Shown here: positions 34,912 to 43,619 of the stretch, one piece after another
Layout: every line of letters begins with the position of its first letter
How positions within the stretch are numbered: the stretch's first letter is position 1
From: Nocardioides donggukensis
GTDB lineage: Bacteria; Actinomycetota; Actinomycetes; Propionibacteriales; Nocardioidaceae
NCBI RefSeq assembly: GCF_014842875.1
Contig: NZ_JACYXZ010000001.1
Span: forward strand, 992,001 to 1,056,000
Direction of reading: 5' to 3'
Length of the DNA: 64,000 nt
Notes under the pieces: model-generated
The model's input: the letters and a program-made list of their open reading frames with translations, nothing else
Told to the model about the DNA's origin: nothing
The model's database searches: none
Position numbers and translations under genes: made by a program

Positions 34912-35526
34912 TCAGGCGTCGTCGCCGATGCCGCGGGCGTGCAGCGCGTCTCCGGTCGCCCGGGCATGGGCGACCACCCGGATCACGACCGGGGTCAGCC
35001 GGGCCCGCAGGCTGCGCTGCAGTCCACGGGCCACCGCGGCGTCGCGGGTCTGGTCGGCGATCTCGATCGTCGTCGGGATCGCCCGCAGCATCAGCGAGAA
35101 CGCCAGCGCCACCTTCTCCGGGTCGACGCCCAGGCGAGCGAACGGGTGCAGCCCGCGGGTGATCGCGTCGAGCACCTCGTCGATCCGGGTGGTCACGGTC
35201 AGGACGGTCGCCAGCAGCACCAGCGCCACCAGGTCGCCCACCGACTCGACCGCGCGCGGCCAGCCGTGCTGCCACGCCTGGTAGGCGCCGAGCAGCACCA
35301 CCACCACCAGGATCCCGCGCAGCGCGCCGAGGAACAGGCGCAGCCCGGCGCCGGACCAGGCGACCAGGCCGAGGGCGCCGGCGAGGAAGAGCATCGTGCT
35401 CACCGGCCCCCGCACGGCGACCACGACCACGCCCAGCACGAGCAGTCCCCACAGCTTGGCCGAGGCGGGCAGCCGGTGCAGCCAGGTGCCGCCCGGCTGG
35501 TAGCTGCCCAGCAGCGCGCCGCTCAT
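34912..35526 (-). CDS. bioN: Biotin ECF transporter transmembrane (T) subunit
   Basis: BioN is the EcfT subunit that couples the ATPase to the biotin-binding protein BioY. The 204-residue protein has four or five membrane segments, and its cytosolic part carries the two coupling ARG motifs typical of EcfT (AAVARGLQ and ALHARGIG). It lies 19 bases after bioM in the order bioY-bioM-bioN, the known actinobacterial arrangement. A general EcfT shared by several transporters is unlikely because bioY and bioM are adjacent. Confidence 0.9.
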   Translation of the reverse strand: MSGALLGSYQPGGTWLHRLPASAKLWGLLVLGVVVVAVRGPVSTMLFLAGALGLVAWSGAGLRLFLGALRGILVVVVLLGAYQAWQHGWPRAVESVGDLVALVLLATVLTVTTRIDEVLDAITRGLHPFARLGVDPEKVALAFSLMLRAIPTTIEIADQTRDAAVARGLQRSLRARLTPVVIRVVAHARATGDALHARGIGDDA

Positions 35527-35545
35527 GGACGGCCCTGGTGCGCGC

Positions 35546-36235
35546 TCACGCCATCGCCCGGTACGTCGCGACGGCCTCGTCGGCGGGTCCGTCGAAGACC
35601 ACCCGGCCGTCGTGGACCAGCAGCGCGCGGTCGCAGCGCGCGGCCAGGTCCAGGTCGTGGGTGACCAGGACCAGCTGCTGCTCGAGGGAGAAGAGCAGGT
35701 CGGCGATGCGTCGGCTGTTGCCGAGGTCGAGCAGGGTGGTCGGCTCGTCGGCGACCAGGATGGAGGGGTCGGTGGCCAGCACGCCGGCCAGGGCGAGGAG
35801 CTGACGCTGCCCTCCGGAGAGGCTGTGGACGCTGCGGTCCCCGAGCCCGGTCAGGCCGTAGGCGTCCAGGACGGCGAGCGCGGCCCGTTGCCGCTCCCGC
35901 TTGTCCTTGTGCAGGCGGCGCAACGAGAGCGCGACGTCCTCGACGGCCGTCGGCATCACCAGCTGGGCGGCCGGGTCGGTGAAGGCGAACCCCACCCGGC
36001 GGCGTACCTCACGGCCCTGCTTCGCCACGTCGAGCCCGTCGACGACCACGCGCCCCGTCGTGGCCGTCACGAGACCGTTCAGCAGGCGGGCGAGGGTGGA
36101 CTTGCCCGAGCCGTTCGGTCCGATCAGCGCCACCCGGCGCTCGGTGAGGCGCAGCGAGGTCCGGTCGAGCACGAGCAGGTCCTCGTCGGCGGTCGGCAGC
36201 CGGACGGTGACCTCCTCGATCTCGATCGTGCTCAC
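35546..36235 (-). CDS. bioM: Biotin ECF transporter ATPase
   Basis: BioM is the ABC-type ATPase (A subunit) of the biotin ECF transporter at the inner membrane. The 229-residue protein has Walker A GPNGSGKST, the signature LSGGQRQL, Walker B ILVADEPTTLLDLG and the switch histidine in VLVTHDLD. The GTG start at 36235 overlaps the bioY stop codon, which couples their translation. In ECF systems a single ATPase forms the dimer, consistent with one gene here. Expression should follow the bioQ operators upstream of bioY. Confidence 0.92.
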   Translation of the reverse strand: MSTIEIEEVTVRLPTADEDLLVLDRTSLRLTERRVALIGPNGSGKSTLARLLNGLVTATTGRVVVDGLDVAKQGREVRRRVGFAFTDPAAQLVMPTAVEDVALSLRRLHKDKRERQRAALAVLDAYGLTGLGDRSVHSLSGGQRQLLALAGVLATDPSILVADEPTTLLDLGNSRRIADLLFSLEQQLVLVTHDLDLAARCDRALLVHDGRVVFDGPADEAVATYRAMA

Positions 36236-36843
36236 GCGGTGGAGACGCTCTCCGGCTGCGGCGCGGGGCGACGGTGCAGCAGGTCCGGGAAGGCGCGGTG
36301 CACCGCGGTCGCGACGAGGGCCATGGCGACGTTCTTGATGATGTCGCCGATCCAGAACACCTTGTCGATGTCGAAGGCGCCGGCCCAGGTCACGTCGGCG
36401 CGCCAGACCAGACCCGCCATGCCGAGCACGTGGATGAAGAGCGCGCTGCTGACCAGGCCCGCGGCGAAGATCAGCGGCACGTTGGTCTGGATCGCCTTGC
36501 GGGGCAGGCGGGTCACGATGAAGCCGCACAGGGCGGCGGCGAGCGGGAAGCCGACCAGGTAGCCGACCGAGGGGCCCGAGAAGACGCCGAACCCGGAGCG
36601 GCCGTCGGCGAACACCGGCAGCCCGGCGGCGCCGACCGCGAGGTAGAGCATGACCGCCAGGAAGCCGCGCCGGGGGCCGAGCACCGCGCCGGTCAGCAGG
36701 ACGCCGAACGTCTGCAGCGTGATCGGGACCGGGCCGGCCAGCTTGATCGAGGGCAGGATCGCGCAGATCGCGATGAGGGCGGCGAAGCCGGCGATCAGGG
36801 CGATGTCGGTGCCGGTGCTGCGGCGCGGGGAGTGGGTGCTCAT
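36232..36843 (-). CDS. bioY: Biotin transporter substrate-binding (S) subunit
   Basis: BioY is the membrane protein that binds biotin with high affinity. The 203-residue sequence has six hydrophobic segments and the family features ITLQTFGVLLTGAVLGPRRG and GPSVGYLVGFPLAA. It is the first gene of bioYMN and lies 107 bases from the divergent bioQ regulator gene, with two operator-like palindromes between them. The stop overlaps the bioM start. Confidence 0.94.
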   Translation of the reverse strand: MSTHSPRRSTGTDIALIAGFAALIAICAILPSIKLAGPVPITLQTFGVLLTGAVLGPRRGFLAVMLYLAVGAAGLPVFADGRSGFGVFSGPSVGYLVGFPLAAALCGFIVTRLPRKAIQTNVPLIFAAGLVSSALFIHVLGMAGLVWRADVTWAGAFDIDKVFWIGDIIKNVAMALVATAVHRAFPDLLHRRPAPQPESVSTA

Positions 36844-36871
36844 CTCTCATCTCTTCTCGGACGGACCGACC

Positions 36872-36899
36872 TGAACGGTGGTCAGGTGAACGGCGTTCA
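36872..36899. promoter_or_regulatory. Two tandem BioQ operator-like palindromes
   Basis: TGAACGGCGTTCA at 36887-36899 is a perfect palindrome with 5-base arms. A degenerate copy, TGAACGGTGGTCA, is at 36872-36884, two bases away. They lie between bioY and bioQ; the TGAAC half-site agrees with the BioQ motif described in corynebacteria. TAGGGT at 36903-36908 is a likely -10 box for bioQ. Confidence 0.72.
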
Positions 36900-36950
36900 G
36901 GTTAGGGTCGTCGAGTCGGCTTCGTCAACGCGGTCCCATCGAGGAGCCCC

Positions 36951-37520
36951 ATGCGCCACCATCGCCCGGACGTGATCGACCAGGCCCTCGTCGTGCTCGA
37001 CGACCACGGCCTGGCCGACCTGACCATGCGCCGGCTCGGTGCCGAGCTCGGTGTCCGCCCCAGCGCGCTCTACCACCACTTCGCGAACAAGCAGACGCTG
37101 CTGGCCGCCGTGGCCGACGAGATCCTCGCCCGCGGACGGCGGCCGCGGCGCGGCACCACCTGGGACGAGCGGGCGGTGGAGGTGGCCGTCGAGCTGCGGG
37201 ATGCGATGCTCGCCTACCGGGACGGCGCCGACCTCGTGGCGACCGCGCACGCGTTCGGCCTCGGCGCGGCGACGCCGTACGACGAGCTGGTCGCGGCCTT
37301 CGACGCCGGAGACCTGCCGCACGAGCTCGCCCGCACCGCCGCCGCGACCGTGCTGCACTACGTCTTCGGGCACGCCGCCCACGAGCAGGCCCACCTGCAG
37401 GCCGGCAGCGCCGGCGCCATCGACGCCGACCCCCCGGCGGGCTCGGACTTCGACCTCGGCCTCGCCCTGATCCTCGACGGGATCCGGCTCCGGCACCCGC
37501 AGGACGCACTCACCCGCTGA
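36951..37520 (+). CDS. bioQ: TetR-family regulator of biotin genes
   Basis: A 189-residue TetR-type repressor with the HTH LTMRRLGAELGVRPSALYHHFANKQTLL and a TetR_C-like helical domain. Divergent placement next to bioYMN, and TGAAC/GTTCA operators in the gap, match BioQ, the actinobacterial repressor of biotin transport and synthesis genes. The ATG has a GAGGAG ribosome binding site. No biotin synthesis genes (bioA, B, D or F) are in the window, so the visible regulon is the transporter and probably bioQ itself. It is followed by a convergent antiporter gene 32 bases away. Confidence 0.85.
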   Translation: MRHHRPDVIDQALVVLDDHGLADLTMRRLGAELGVRPSALYHHFANKQTLLAAVADEILARGRRPRRGTTWDERAVEVAVELRDAMLAYRDGADLVATAHAFGLGAATPYDELVAAFDAGDLPHELARTAAATVLHYVFGHAAHEQAHLQAGSAGAIDADPPAGSDFDLGLALILDGIRLRHPQDALTR

Positions 37521-37552
37521 GCTCGCGCGGGACCTCGGGCGCGGCGCCGTGG

Positions 37553-39148
37553 TCAGCGAGCCGGCTGCGGAGCCCGTTCCGTGACCTCGTCCTCCAGCGG
37601 CTGCACCAGGCTCCGGGCCGCCGCGGTGCCGAGCGCGAGCGTCACCAGGACCCCGAGGAAGCCGATCAGGCCGCTGCCCGTCCAGGCCAGGACGACGTAG
37701 CCGACCAGCGCCGCGAGCGCGCCGAACAGCGCATAGGGGAGCTGGGTCGTGACGTGCGTGATGACGTTGCAGCTGGCCCCCGTCGAGGACAGGATCGTGG
37801 TGTCCGAGATGGGCGAGCAGTGGTCGCCGAACACGGCGCCCGCGAGCACCGCCCCGAACGCCGGGACCAGCAGGGTGGGCTCGCCGACCGAGGTCATCAG
37901 GGTGCCGGCGATCGGCAGCAGGATGCCGAAGGACCCCCACGACGTGCCGGTGGAGAACGCCATCGCCCCGGCCATCACGAACATCATCGGGATCAGCCAC
38001 TGGGGCTCGAGGTCGGCCCGCTCCACGAGCCCGGCGAGATACTCGCCGGTCCCCAGTGACTCGATCAGCGCGCCGAGCATCCACGCCAGCAGCAGGATGT
38101 AGACGGCCGGCAGCATCGAGGCGAGGCCGCCGCTGACGCCGCGGCCCAGGGTCTGCGACCCGAACTTGGGGTTCTCGGTGGTGTAGCGCAGGTAGTAGTA
38201 CAGCGCGCTGCCCAGGCCCAGCACGGCGCCGTAGATCAGGGCCTCGGTGACATCGGCGTTGGCCAGGATGTCGAGGACCGCCCAGCTGCCGCCGGCGTCG
38301 TACCCGGTCCACACCATGCCGCCGACCACGCCGACCACCAGCGCGAGGAAGGGCACCACCAGCGACCGCTTGGCACCCGGCTCGTGGACCGGCAGGTCCT
38401 CGGCCAGCTCGCCGGGGATCTCCTCGTCCCGGTCGTAGGTGTGGCCGTCCACGAGGGCCCGCTTCTCCTCGCGTCGCATCGGCCCGAGGTCGATCCGGAA
38501 CACCACGACCAGCAGCACGACCAGCAGGGTGGCGATCGCGTAGTAGTTCATCCCGGCCGACTTGATGAACACCTCGACGTCGCTCTCCTGCAACGTCGAG
38601 GCGCCCACGATCGGCGCCATCAGGCCGATGATGTAGGCGCCCCAGCTGGAGAACGGCGCCAGCACGGCCACGGGGGCGGACGTGGAGTCGATGAGGTACG
38701 CCAGCTTGGCGCGGGCCACGTTGAGGCGGTCGGTGACCGGCCTCGCCACCTGCCCGACGGCCAGGGCGTTGAAGTAGTCGTCGATGAAGATCGCGATGCC
38801 CAGGCTCGCCGCCAGCCCCTGGGAGCCGCGCCGGGTGGTGATCCGGCTCGAGGCCCAGTCGGAGAAGGCGGCGCTGCCGCCGGACATCAGCACGAGCGCG
38901 GCGATCACGCCCAGGGCCAGCGTGAACACGAGGATGAAGACCTTGCCGGTGTTGACGGCGCCGTCCGCCCAGAACAGCTCGGCGAACGACGTCCAGACCA
39001 GACGCAGCGTCTCGAGGACGCCGTAGTCGGCGACGATGAACGCCGCGCTGAGCACGCCGAGACCCAGGCTGAGGACCACCTTGCGGGTGGTGATGACCAG
39101 GACGATCGCCAGGACCGGCGGGATGATGCTGATGATCGATGCTTCCAT
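37553..39148 (-). CDS. NhaC-family Na+/H+ antiporter
   Basis: A 531-residue inner-membrane protein with about 11-12 hydrophobic segments. Family features include IAIFIDDYFNALAVGQVARPVTDR in the first half, where the acidic pair is probably functional, and GDHCSPISDTTILSSTGASCN in the second half. NhaC-like proteins exchange Na+ for H+, but relatives move malate/lactate or tyramine, so the substrate is not certain. The start is ATG 39148. The gene follows a repeat-containing gene on the same strand after 34 bases and may be cotranscribed with it. Confidence 0.85.
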   Translation of the reverse strand: MEASIISIIPPVLAIVLVITTRKVVLSLGLGVLSAAFIVADYGVLETLRLVWTSFAELFWADGAVNTGKVFILVFTLALGVIAALVLMSGGSAAFSDWASSRITTRRGSQGLAASLGIAIFIDDYFNALAVGQVARPVTDRLNVARAKLAYLIDSTSAPVAVLAPFSSWGAYIIGLMAPIVGASTLQESDVEVFIKSAGMNYYAIATLLVVLLVVVFRIDLGPMRREEKRALVDGHTYDRDEEIPGELAEDLPVHEPGAKRSLVVPFLALVVGVVGGMVWTGYDAGGSWAVLDILANADVTEALIYGAVLGLGSALYYYLRYTTENPKFGSQTLGRGVSGGLASMLPAVYILLLAWMLGALIESLGTGEYLAGLVERADLEPQWLIPMMFVMAGAMAFSTGTSWGSFGILLPIAGTLMTSVGEPTLLVPAFGAVLAGAVFGDHCSPISDTTILSSTGASCNVITHVTTQLPYALFGALAALVGYVVLAWTGSGLIGFLGVLVTLALGTAAARSLVQPLEDEVTERAPQPAR

Positions 39149-39182
39149 CGCCGACCCACTCCTCTTCCAGGGGGGATTCAGG

Positions 39183-40235
39183 CTATGCCCGGGCGAAACG
39201 CTCGGACAAGTCGACCGCGAGCAGGCGCTGGCACTCGTCGATGAGTCGCTGCCGCAGCGGTGCTCCGCGCTGGGCGAACCGACGCTGCGCCTCGGCGTAC
39301 TCCTGCTTGCCCTCGGGAGTCTCGATCCGGACCGGCTCGAAGCCGAGGTCGGTCAGGTCGTACGGCGCCGCGCGCATGTCGAGGACCCGGATGTCGCGGG
39401 CCAGCTCGAAGCAGTCGGCGACCAGCTCCGACGCCACCATCGGGGTCAGCCGGAAGGCGTGCTTGTAGAGGTCCATGCCGGCGTGCAGGCAGCCCGGCTG
39501 CTCGTACGCCGCCCGGTCGTCGCGGCCCGGCTGCAGCCGGTTGCGCGGTCTCGCCTCCGGGGTGAAGAACCGGAACGCGTCGAAGTGCGAGCAGCCGATC
39601 CGGTGCGACTCCACGACCGCGTCGGTGCCCTCGGGGCTCAGCCGCAGCGGCCAGTCGTGGCGGGTCTCGTCGGCGCGGTAGACCATCGCCCACTCGTGGA
39701 GGCCGAAGCAGCCCAGCTGGGGGGTCCGGCCCGCGGTCGCGGTGAGCAGCGCGTGCAGGGAGGTGAGCAGCCGGGCCTGGCCCGCGACGTGGGCGGGGGA
39801 GACGGTGTGGTCTCGAGACGGTCGCTGCGCGACCTCCTCGACCACCGGGGGGTGCTGGGCGACCTCCTCGACCACCGGGGGGTGCTGGGCGACCTCCTCG
39901 ACCACCGGGGGGTGCTGGGCGACCTCCTCGACCACCGGGGGGTGCTGGGCGACCTCCTCGACCGCCGGGGGGTGCTGGGCGACCTCCTCGACCGGGGCGT
40001 AGCCCTTGCGGTCGGCGTACTCCTCGGCGTCGGCCAGGGCGACCCCGAAGCCGGGGTGCCACCGTCGCAGCTGGGCCGGCCGCTGCGAGTAGTAGGTGAA
40101 CAGAAAGTCGTGCACCGGGTGCTTGCGCCCCGACCGGCGCCGGGCCAGGTGCGGCGCGACCAGCTCGTCCACCCGGGCCTCGTGCGCGGCGGCACGGGAG
40201 GTCCAGGTGGGGCGGTCGAGCACGGTGAGGTCCAC
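39183..40235 (-). CDS. Actinobacterial protein with in-frame decapeptide repeat expansion
   Basis: A 350-residue protein of a family common in actinobacteria and often labelled 3-methyladenine DNA glycosylase, a label I cannot support from any glycosylase motif. Conserved-looking parts are HPVHDFLFTYYSQRPAQLRRWHPG near residue 40 and LGCFGLHEWAMVYRADETRHDWPLRL near 175. Between them, about residues 80-137, lies a run of decapeptide units EEVAQHPPVV ending in VVEEVAQRPSRDH. That segment is the translation of a REP-like element plus its tandem amplification. The frame is preserved on both sides, so the gene is probably still expressed. The GTG start has no strong ribosome binding site. Confidence 0.75.
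   Translation of the reverse strand: MDLTVLDRPTWTSRAAAHEARVDELVAPHLARRRSGRKHPVHDFLFTYYSQRPAQLRRWHPGFGVALADAEEYADRKGYAPVEEVAQHPPAVEEVAQHPPVVEEVAQHPPVVEEVAQHPPVVEEVAQHPPVVEEVAQRPSRDHTVSPAHVAGQARLLTSLHALLTATAGRTPQLGCFGLHEWAMVYRADETRHDWPLRLSPEGTDAVVESHRIGCSHFDAFRFFTPEARPRNRLQPGRDDRAAYEQPGCLHAGMDLYKHAFRLTPMVASELVADCFELARDIRVLDMRAAPYDLTDLGFEPVRIETPEGKQEYAEAQRRFAQRGAPLRQRLIDECQRLLAVDLSERFARA
39808..39994. repeat. REP-like element with 30-base tandem amplification inside a CDS
   Basis: The core at 39808-39844 has the same ends as the intergenic family at 0.8 kb (TGGTCTCGAGACG and CTCCTCGACCA) around a GTCGC-TGC-GCGAC stem. From 39831 to 39980 a 30-base unit is repeated five times head to tail, identical except one A-to-G change in the last; a partial sixth copy follows to 39994. 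Being a multiple of three, the unit keeps the host frame. Confidence 0.92.
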
Positions 40236-40261
40236 CGGACGATCCTACGAGGCGGTGCGGA

Positions 40262-40274
40262 TAGGCTCGGCGCG
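40262..40274 (+). promoter_or_regulatory. -10 box of a leaderless FAH-gltX promoter
   Basis: TAGGCT at 40262-40267 ends 6 bases before the GTG start of the FAH gene. No ribosome binding site is present. The spacing equals that at ilvD. Confidence 0.5.
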
Positions 40275-41086
40275 TGCGCATCTGCAGATTCACCACAGGC
40301 GAGGAGCCCCAGTACGGCGTGCTCACCGGCGAGCTGGACGAGTTCGGCCAGCCCGACGAGGACGCGCGGATCGTCGCGCTCGCCGGCGACCCGCTCTACG
40401 TGGGCGTCAAGCTGCTCGAGACCGAGCACAGGGTCGAGGACGTGCGGCTCCTGGCGCCGGTCCTGCCGCGCAGCAAGGTGGTCGGCATCGGCCGCAACTA
40501 CGCCGCGCACGCCGCCGAGATGGGGCAGGAGGCGCCGAAGGAGCCGTTGCTGTTCCTCAAGCCGAACACCAGCGTGGTCGGTCCTGGCGACCCTGTGTTC
40601 TACCCGCCGCAGACCCAGGACCTGCACTACGAGGGCGAGCTGGCGGTGGTGATCGGCCGGATCTGCCGGGACGTGCCGCCGGAGCAGGCGACCGACGTGA
40701 TCCACGGCTACACCATCGGCAACGACGTGACCGCGAGAGACCTGCAGCGATCCGACGTCCAGTTCACCCGGTCGAAGGGGTTCGACTCCTTCTGCCCGCT
40801 GGGGCCGTGGGTCGAGACCGACCTGGACCCGCAGGCCTTCGCGGACGGGGTCGCCGTGCAGACGCACCTCAACGGCGACCTGGTCCAGGACGGCACGACC
40901 AAGGACATGATCTTCGACATCCCGACGCTGGTCGCGCACGTGTCCGGTGTCATGACGCTGCTGCCCGGCGACGTCATCCTCACCGGCACCCCCGCGGGCG
41001 TCGGCCCCATGGACGTCGGCGACGAGGTCGAGGTCTCCATCGCCGGCATCGGCACTCTGACGAACAAGGTGGCACGACGCTCATGA
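40274..41086 (+). CDS. Fumarylacetoacetate hydrolase family protein
   Basis: A 270-residue FAH-superfamily enzyme. The catalytic domain contains VGIGRNYAAHAAEMG, the metal-binding glutamates in HYEGELAVVIGR, GNDVTARDLQ and the closing GTPAGVGPMDVGDEVEV loop. Members hydrolyse or isomerise beta-diketo acids, including 2-hydroxyhepta-2,4-dienedioate isomerase, acylpyruvases and oxaloacetate decarboxylases. The last is an attractive housekeeping role, but the substrate cannot be fixed. The stop overlaps the gltX ATG (ATGA), and the same FAH-gltX pairing is known in mycobacteria. Confidence 0.88.
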   Translation: MRICRFTTGEEPQYGVLTGELDEFGQPDEDARIVALAGDPLYVGVKLLETEHRVEDVRLLAPVLPRSKVVGIGRNYAAHAAEMGQEAPKEPLLFLKPNTSVVGPGDPVFYPPQTQDLHYEGELAVVIGRICRDVPPEQATDVIHGYTIGNDVTARDLQRSDVQFTRSKGFDSFCPLGPWVETDLDPQAFADGVAVQTHLNGDLVQDGTTKDMIFDIPTLVAHVSGVMTLLPGDVILTGTPAGVGPMDVGDEVEVSIAGIGTLTNKVARRS

Positions 41087-42600
41087 CCCCGACCGACAGC
41101 ACCGGCGCCGACCCCGTCCTGGGCGGCCTCGCCCCGGAGGACGTGCGGGTCCGGTTCCCCCCGAGCCCCACCGGCTTCATCCACGTCGGCAACGTGCGCA
41201 GCGCCCTGTTCAACTGGGCCTTCGCCCGCCACTTCGGCGGCACGATGGTGCTGCGGATCGAGGACACCGACCTGGCCCGCAACACCGCCGAGGGCTACGA
41301 CTCGATCCTCGACTCCCTGCGCTGGCTCGGCATCGACTGGGACGAGGGCCCCGAGGTGGGCGGCAAGTTCGGCCCCTACCAGCAGTCAGAGCGCTTCGAG
41401 ACCTACGCCGAGGTCGCCGAGAGGCTGCGGTCGGCCGGCAAGGCCTACCACTGCTACTGCACCAACGACGAGGTCGAGGCCCGGCGCAAGGCGTCGGGCT
41501 CCAAGACCATGGGCTACGACGGGTTCTGCCGCGACCTCAGCCCGGAGCAGCGCTTCGCCTTCAACGAGGAGGAGCGCCCGCCGGTGCTCAGGTTCCGGAT
41601 GCCGGACGCGCCGATCACGTTCACCGACCTGGTGCGGGGCGAGGTCACCTTCCTGCCGGAGAACGTGCCCGACTTCGCGCTGCTGCGCGCCACCGGCGAC
41701 CCGCTCTACACCCTGGTGAACCCGGTCGACGACGCCCTGATGGAGATCACCCACGTGCTCCGCGGGGAGGACCTGCTCTCCAGCACCCCCCGTCAGATCG
41801 TCCTGCACGAGGCGCTGCACGAGCTCGGCCTCGGCCGCGGCGTACCCCGCTTCGGCCACCTGCCGATCGTCATGGGGGAGGGCAACAAGCGGCTCTCGAA
41901 GCGGGATCTGGGCTCCGGTCTGTCCGAGTACGTCGACCGCGGCTTCCTGCCCGAGGGGATCCTCAACTACCTGGCGCTGCTGGGGTGGGGGATCGCCGAG
42001 GACCGCGACGTGTTCACGATGGACGAGATGGCCGAGGCGTTCGACATCCAGCGGGTCAACCCCAACCCCGCGCGCTTCGACCTGAAGAAGTGCGAGGCCA
42101 TCAACGCCTCGCACATGCGGCTGATCTCGCTGGAGGACATGACCGGGCGGGTGGTGCCGTTCCTCACCCGCGCCGGGCTGGTGGAGGACCCGATCACCGA
42201 GGAGCAGTGGACGCTGCTCGAGGCGGCCATGCCGGTGGTGCACGAGCGGATCAACACGCTCGGCGAGTCCGTGGACATGCTCGCGTTCCTGTTCGTCGCG
42301 GAGGACTCGTTCACGCGCGACCAGACCGATGTCGAGAAGGTGCTCACCGAGGACGGCAGGAGCGTCGTGCGGGCGTCGTACGACGCGCTCGCGGCCCTGC
42401 CGGAGTGGAGCACGACCGCCATCGAGGAGGCGCTGCGAGCCGCCCTCGTGAAGGGTCTCGGACTCAAGCCGCGCAACGCCTTCGGCCCGGTCCGGGTGGC
42501 GGTGACCGGCCGGCGGATCTCCCCGCCGCTGTTCGAGTCGCTGGAGCTGCTCGGCCGGGAGCGCAGCCTGGCCCGCCTCGAGAGCGCGCTCGCGTCGTGA
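41083..42600 (+). CDS. gltX: Glutamyl-tRNA synthetase
   Basis: GltX charges tRNA-Glu and, in organisms with GatCAB, also misacylates tRNA-Gln with glutamate. The 505-residue class I synthetase has the HIGH-type motif in SPTGFIHVGNVRSALFNW, the tRNA-acceptor insert with YHCYCTNDEVEA, and the KMSKS-type loop NKRLSKRD (about residue 267). The C-terminal anticodon-binding helices run from about 330. There is no glutaminyl-type synthetase in the window; gatB is at its start and tRNA-Gln and tRNA-Glu genes are 1 kb downstream. The ATG overlaps the FAH stop, and the CPBP protease gene overlaps its stop, so three genes form one operon. Confidence 0.96.
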   Translation: MTPTDSTGADPVLGGLAPEDVRVRFPPSPTGFIHVGNVRSALFNWAFARHFGGTMVLRIEDTDLARNTAEGYDSILDSLRWLGIDWDEGPEVGGKFGPYQQSERFETYAEVAERLRSAGKAYHCYCTNDEVEARRKASGSKTMGYDGFCRDLSPEQRFAFNEEERPPVLRFRMPDAPITFTDLVRGEVTFLPENVPDFALLRATGDPLYTLVNPVDDALMEITHVLRGEDLLSSTPRQIVLHEALHELGLGRGVPRFGHLPIVMGEGNKRLSKRDLGSGLSEYVDRGFLPEGILNYLALLGWGIAEDRDVFTMDEMAEAFDIQRVNPNPARFDLKKCEAINASHMRLISLEDMTGRVVPFLTRAGLVEDPITEEQWTLLEAAMPVVHERINTLGESVDMLAFLFVAEDSFTRDQTDVEKVLTEDGRSVVRASYDALAALPEWSTTAIEEALRAALVKGLGLKPRNAFGPVRVAVTGRRISPPLFESLELLGRERSLARLESALAS

Positions 42601-43619
42601 GCCACCCCTACACGCCCTACCCGGCGCCGGAGCCGGAGCAGTGGCAGGGTGGCCCGGGCGCCGACGGGCCGATGTCGCCGGAGGCGCCCGGTGAGCCGCT
42701 GGCCTACCACGAGCTGCACCGCGCGGGCCGCCGTGGCTGGTGGCGCCCGATCGTCGGCGTCGCCGCGATGGCCCTGCTGGCCCTGCTGGTGGTCCCGGCG
42801 GTGCTCCAGGTGGGCGTCCTGCTCTACCTGATCACCCAGGACGGCCCGGTGATCGACGAGTTCCTGCGGCTGTTCGACCTCACCGACATCACGCCGTTCG
42901 CGCTGGCGTTCATCAACGTGACCCTGGCGGCGCTGATCCCGATCACGTTCCTGCTGACCCGGGTCCTGCACGGGCTCAGGCCGAGGTGGCTCACCTCGGT
43001 GATGCCGCGGATGAGGTGGCGCTACCTCCTCGCCTGCCTCGGGGTCGCGGTGCTGGCGCTGATCGCGACCGTGGTGGTCAGCCTGCTGCTGCCGTCCCAG
43101 CCGACCGACGAGATCTCCACGAGGATCAACGACTTCGACACGACCACGAAGCAGTTCGCGCTCGTCGTACTGCTGCTGACCCCGCTCCAGGCGGCGGGGG
43201 AGGAGTACGCGTTCCGCGGCTACCTGACCCAGGTGTTCGGCGGCCTCTTCGGGACCTGGATCGCGGTGCTCGGGCCGGCGGTGCTCTTCGCGCTCGCGCA
43301 CGGGGCCCAGAGCGCCCCGGTGTTCTTCGACCGCTTCGCCTTCGGCGTGGTGGCCGGGATCCTCGTGATCAGGACCGGCGGACTCGAGGCGGGCATCGCG
43401 ATGCACGTGCTGAACAACTGGCTGGCGTTCTCGTTCGCGCTCTCGTTCGGCGACATGAGCGAGGTGCTGACCCCGTCCGGTGGCACGTGGTGGAGCATCC
43501 CGGTGACGCTCACCCAGTCGCTGGTCTACCTGTGGCTGGCACTGCTCGTGGCGCGACGGATGGGCCTGGCGCGGACCGCGGACCCGACCGTTTTGGTGGC
43601 CTCCCGGCGTCGCGTGTAA
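42597..43619 (+). CDS. CPBP-family intramembrane metalloprotease
   Basis: A 340-residue membrane protein related to type II CAAX prenyl endopeptidases (Abi family). After a Pro-rich cytosolic N-terminus of about 45 residues there are around eight membrane segments. The three active-site motifs are EEYAFRGYL (EExxxR), FALAHGA (catalytic His) and HVLNNWLAF (HxxxN). Substrates are unknown; some relatives process prenylated peptides or bacteriocins. The GTG start overlaps the gltX stop. The TAA stop is the first half of the TAAGGT hexamer that probably serves the tRNA-Gln promoter. Confidence 0.88.
   Translation: MSHPYTPYPAPEPEQWQGGPGADGPMSPEAPGEPLAYHELHRAGRRGWWRPIVGVAAMALLALLVVPAVLQVGVLLYLITQDGPVIDEFLRLFDLTDITPFALAFINVTLAALIPITFLLTRVLHGLRPRWLTSVMPRMRWRYLLACLGVAVLALIATVVVSLLLPSQPTDEISTRINDFDTTTKQFALVVLLLTPLQAAGEEYAFRGYLTQVFGGLFGTWIAVLGPAVLFALAHGAQSAPVFFDRFAFGVVAGILVIRTGGLEAGIAMHVLNNWLAFSFALSFGDMSEVLTPSGGTWWSIPVTLTQSLVYLWLALLVARRMGLARTADPTVLVASRRRV

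Noticed and set aside
39831..39980. Regular 30-base repeats that resemble a CRISPR array
   Set aside because: Units are contiguous with no spacers, lie in frame inside a CDS, and no cas gene is present.
39183..40235. Calling this gene a 3-methyladenine DNA glycosylase
   Set aside because: No helix-hairpin-helix, catalytic Asp or MPG-type motif is visible; I believe the label is inherited annotation. The genuine AlkA domain is at 44.5 kb.
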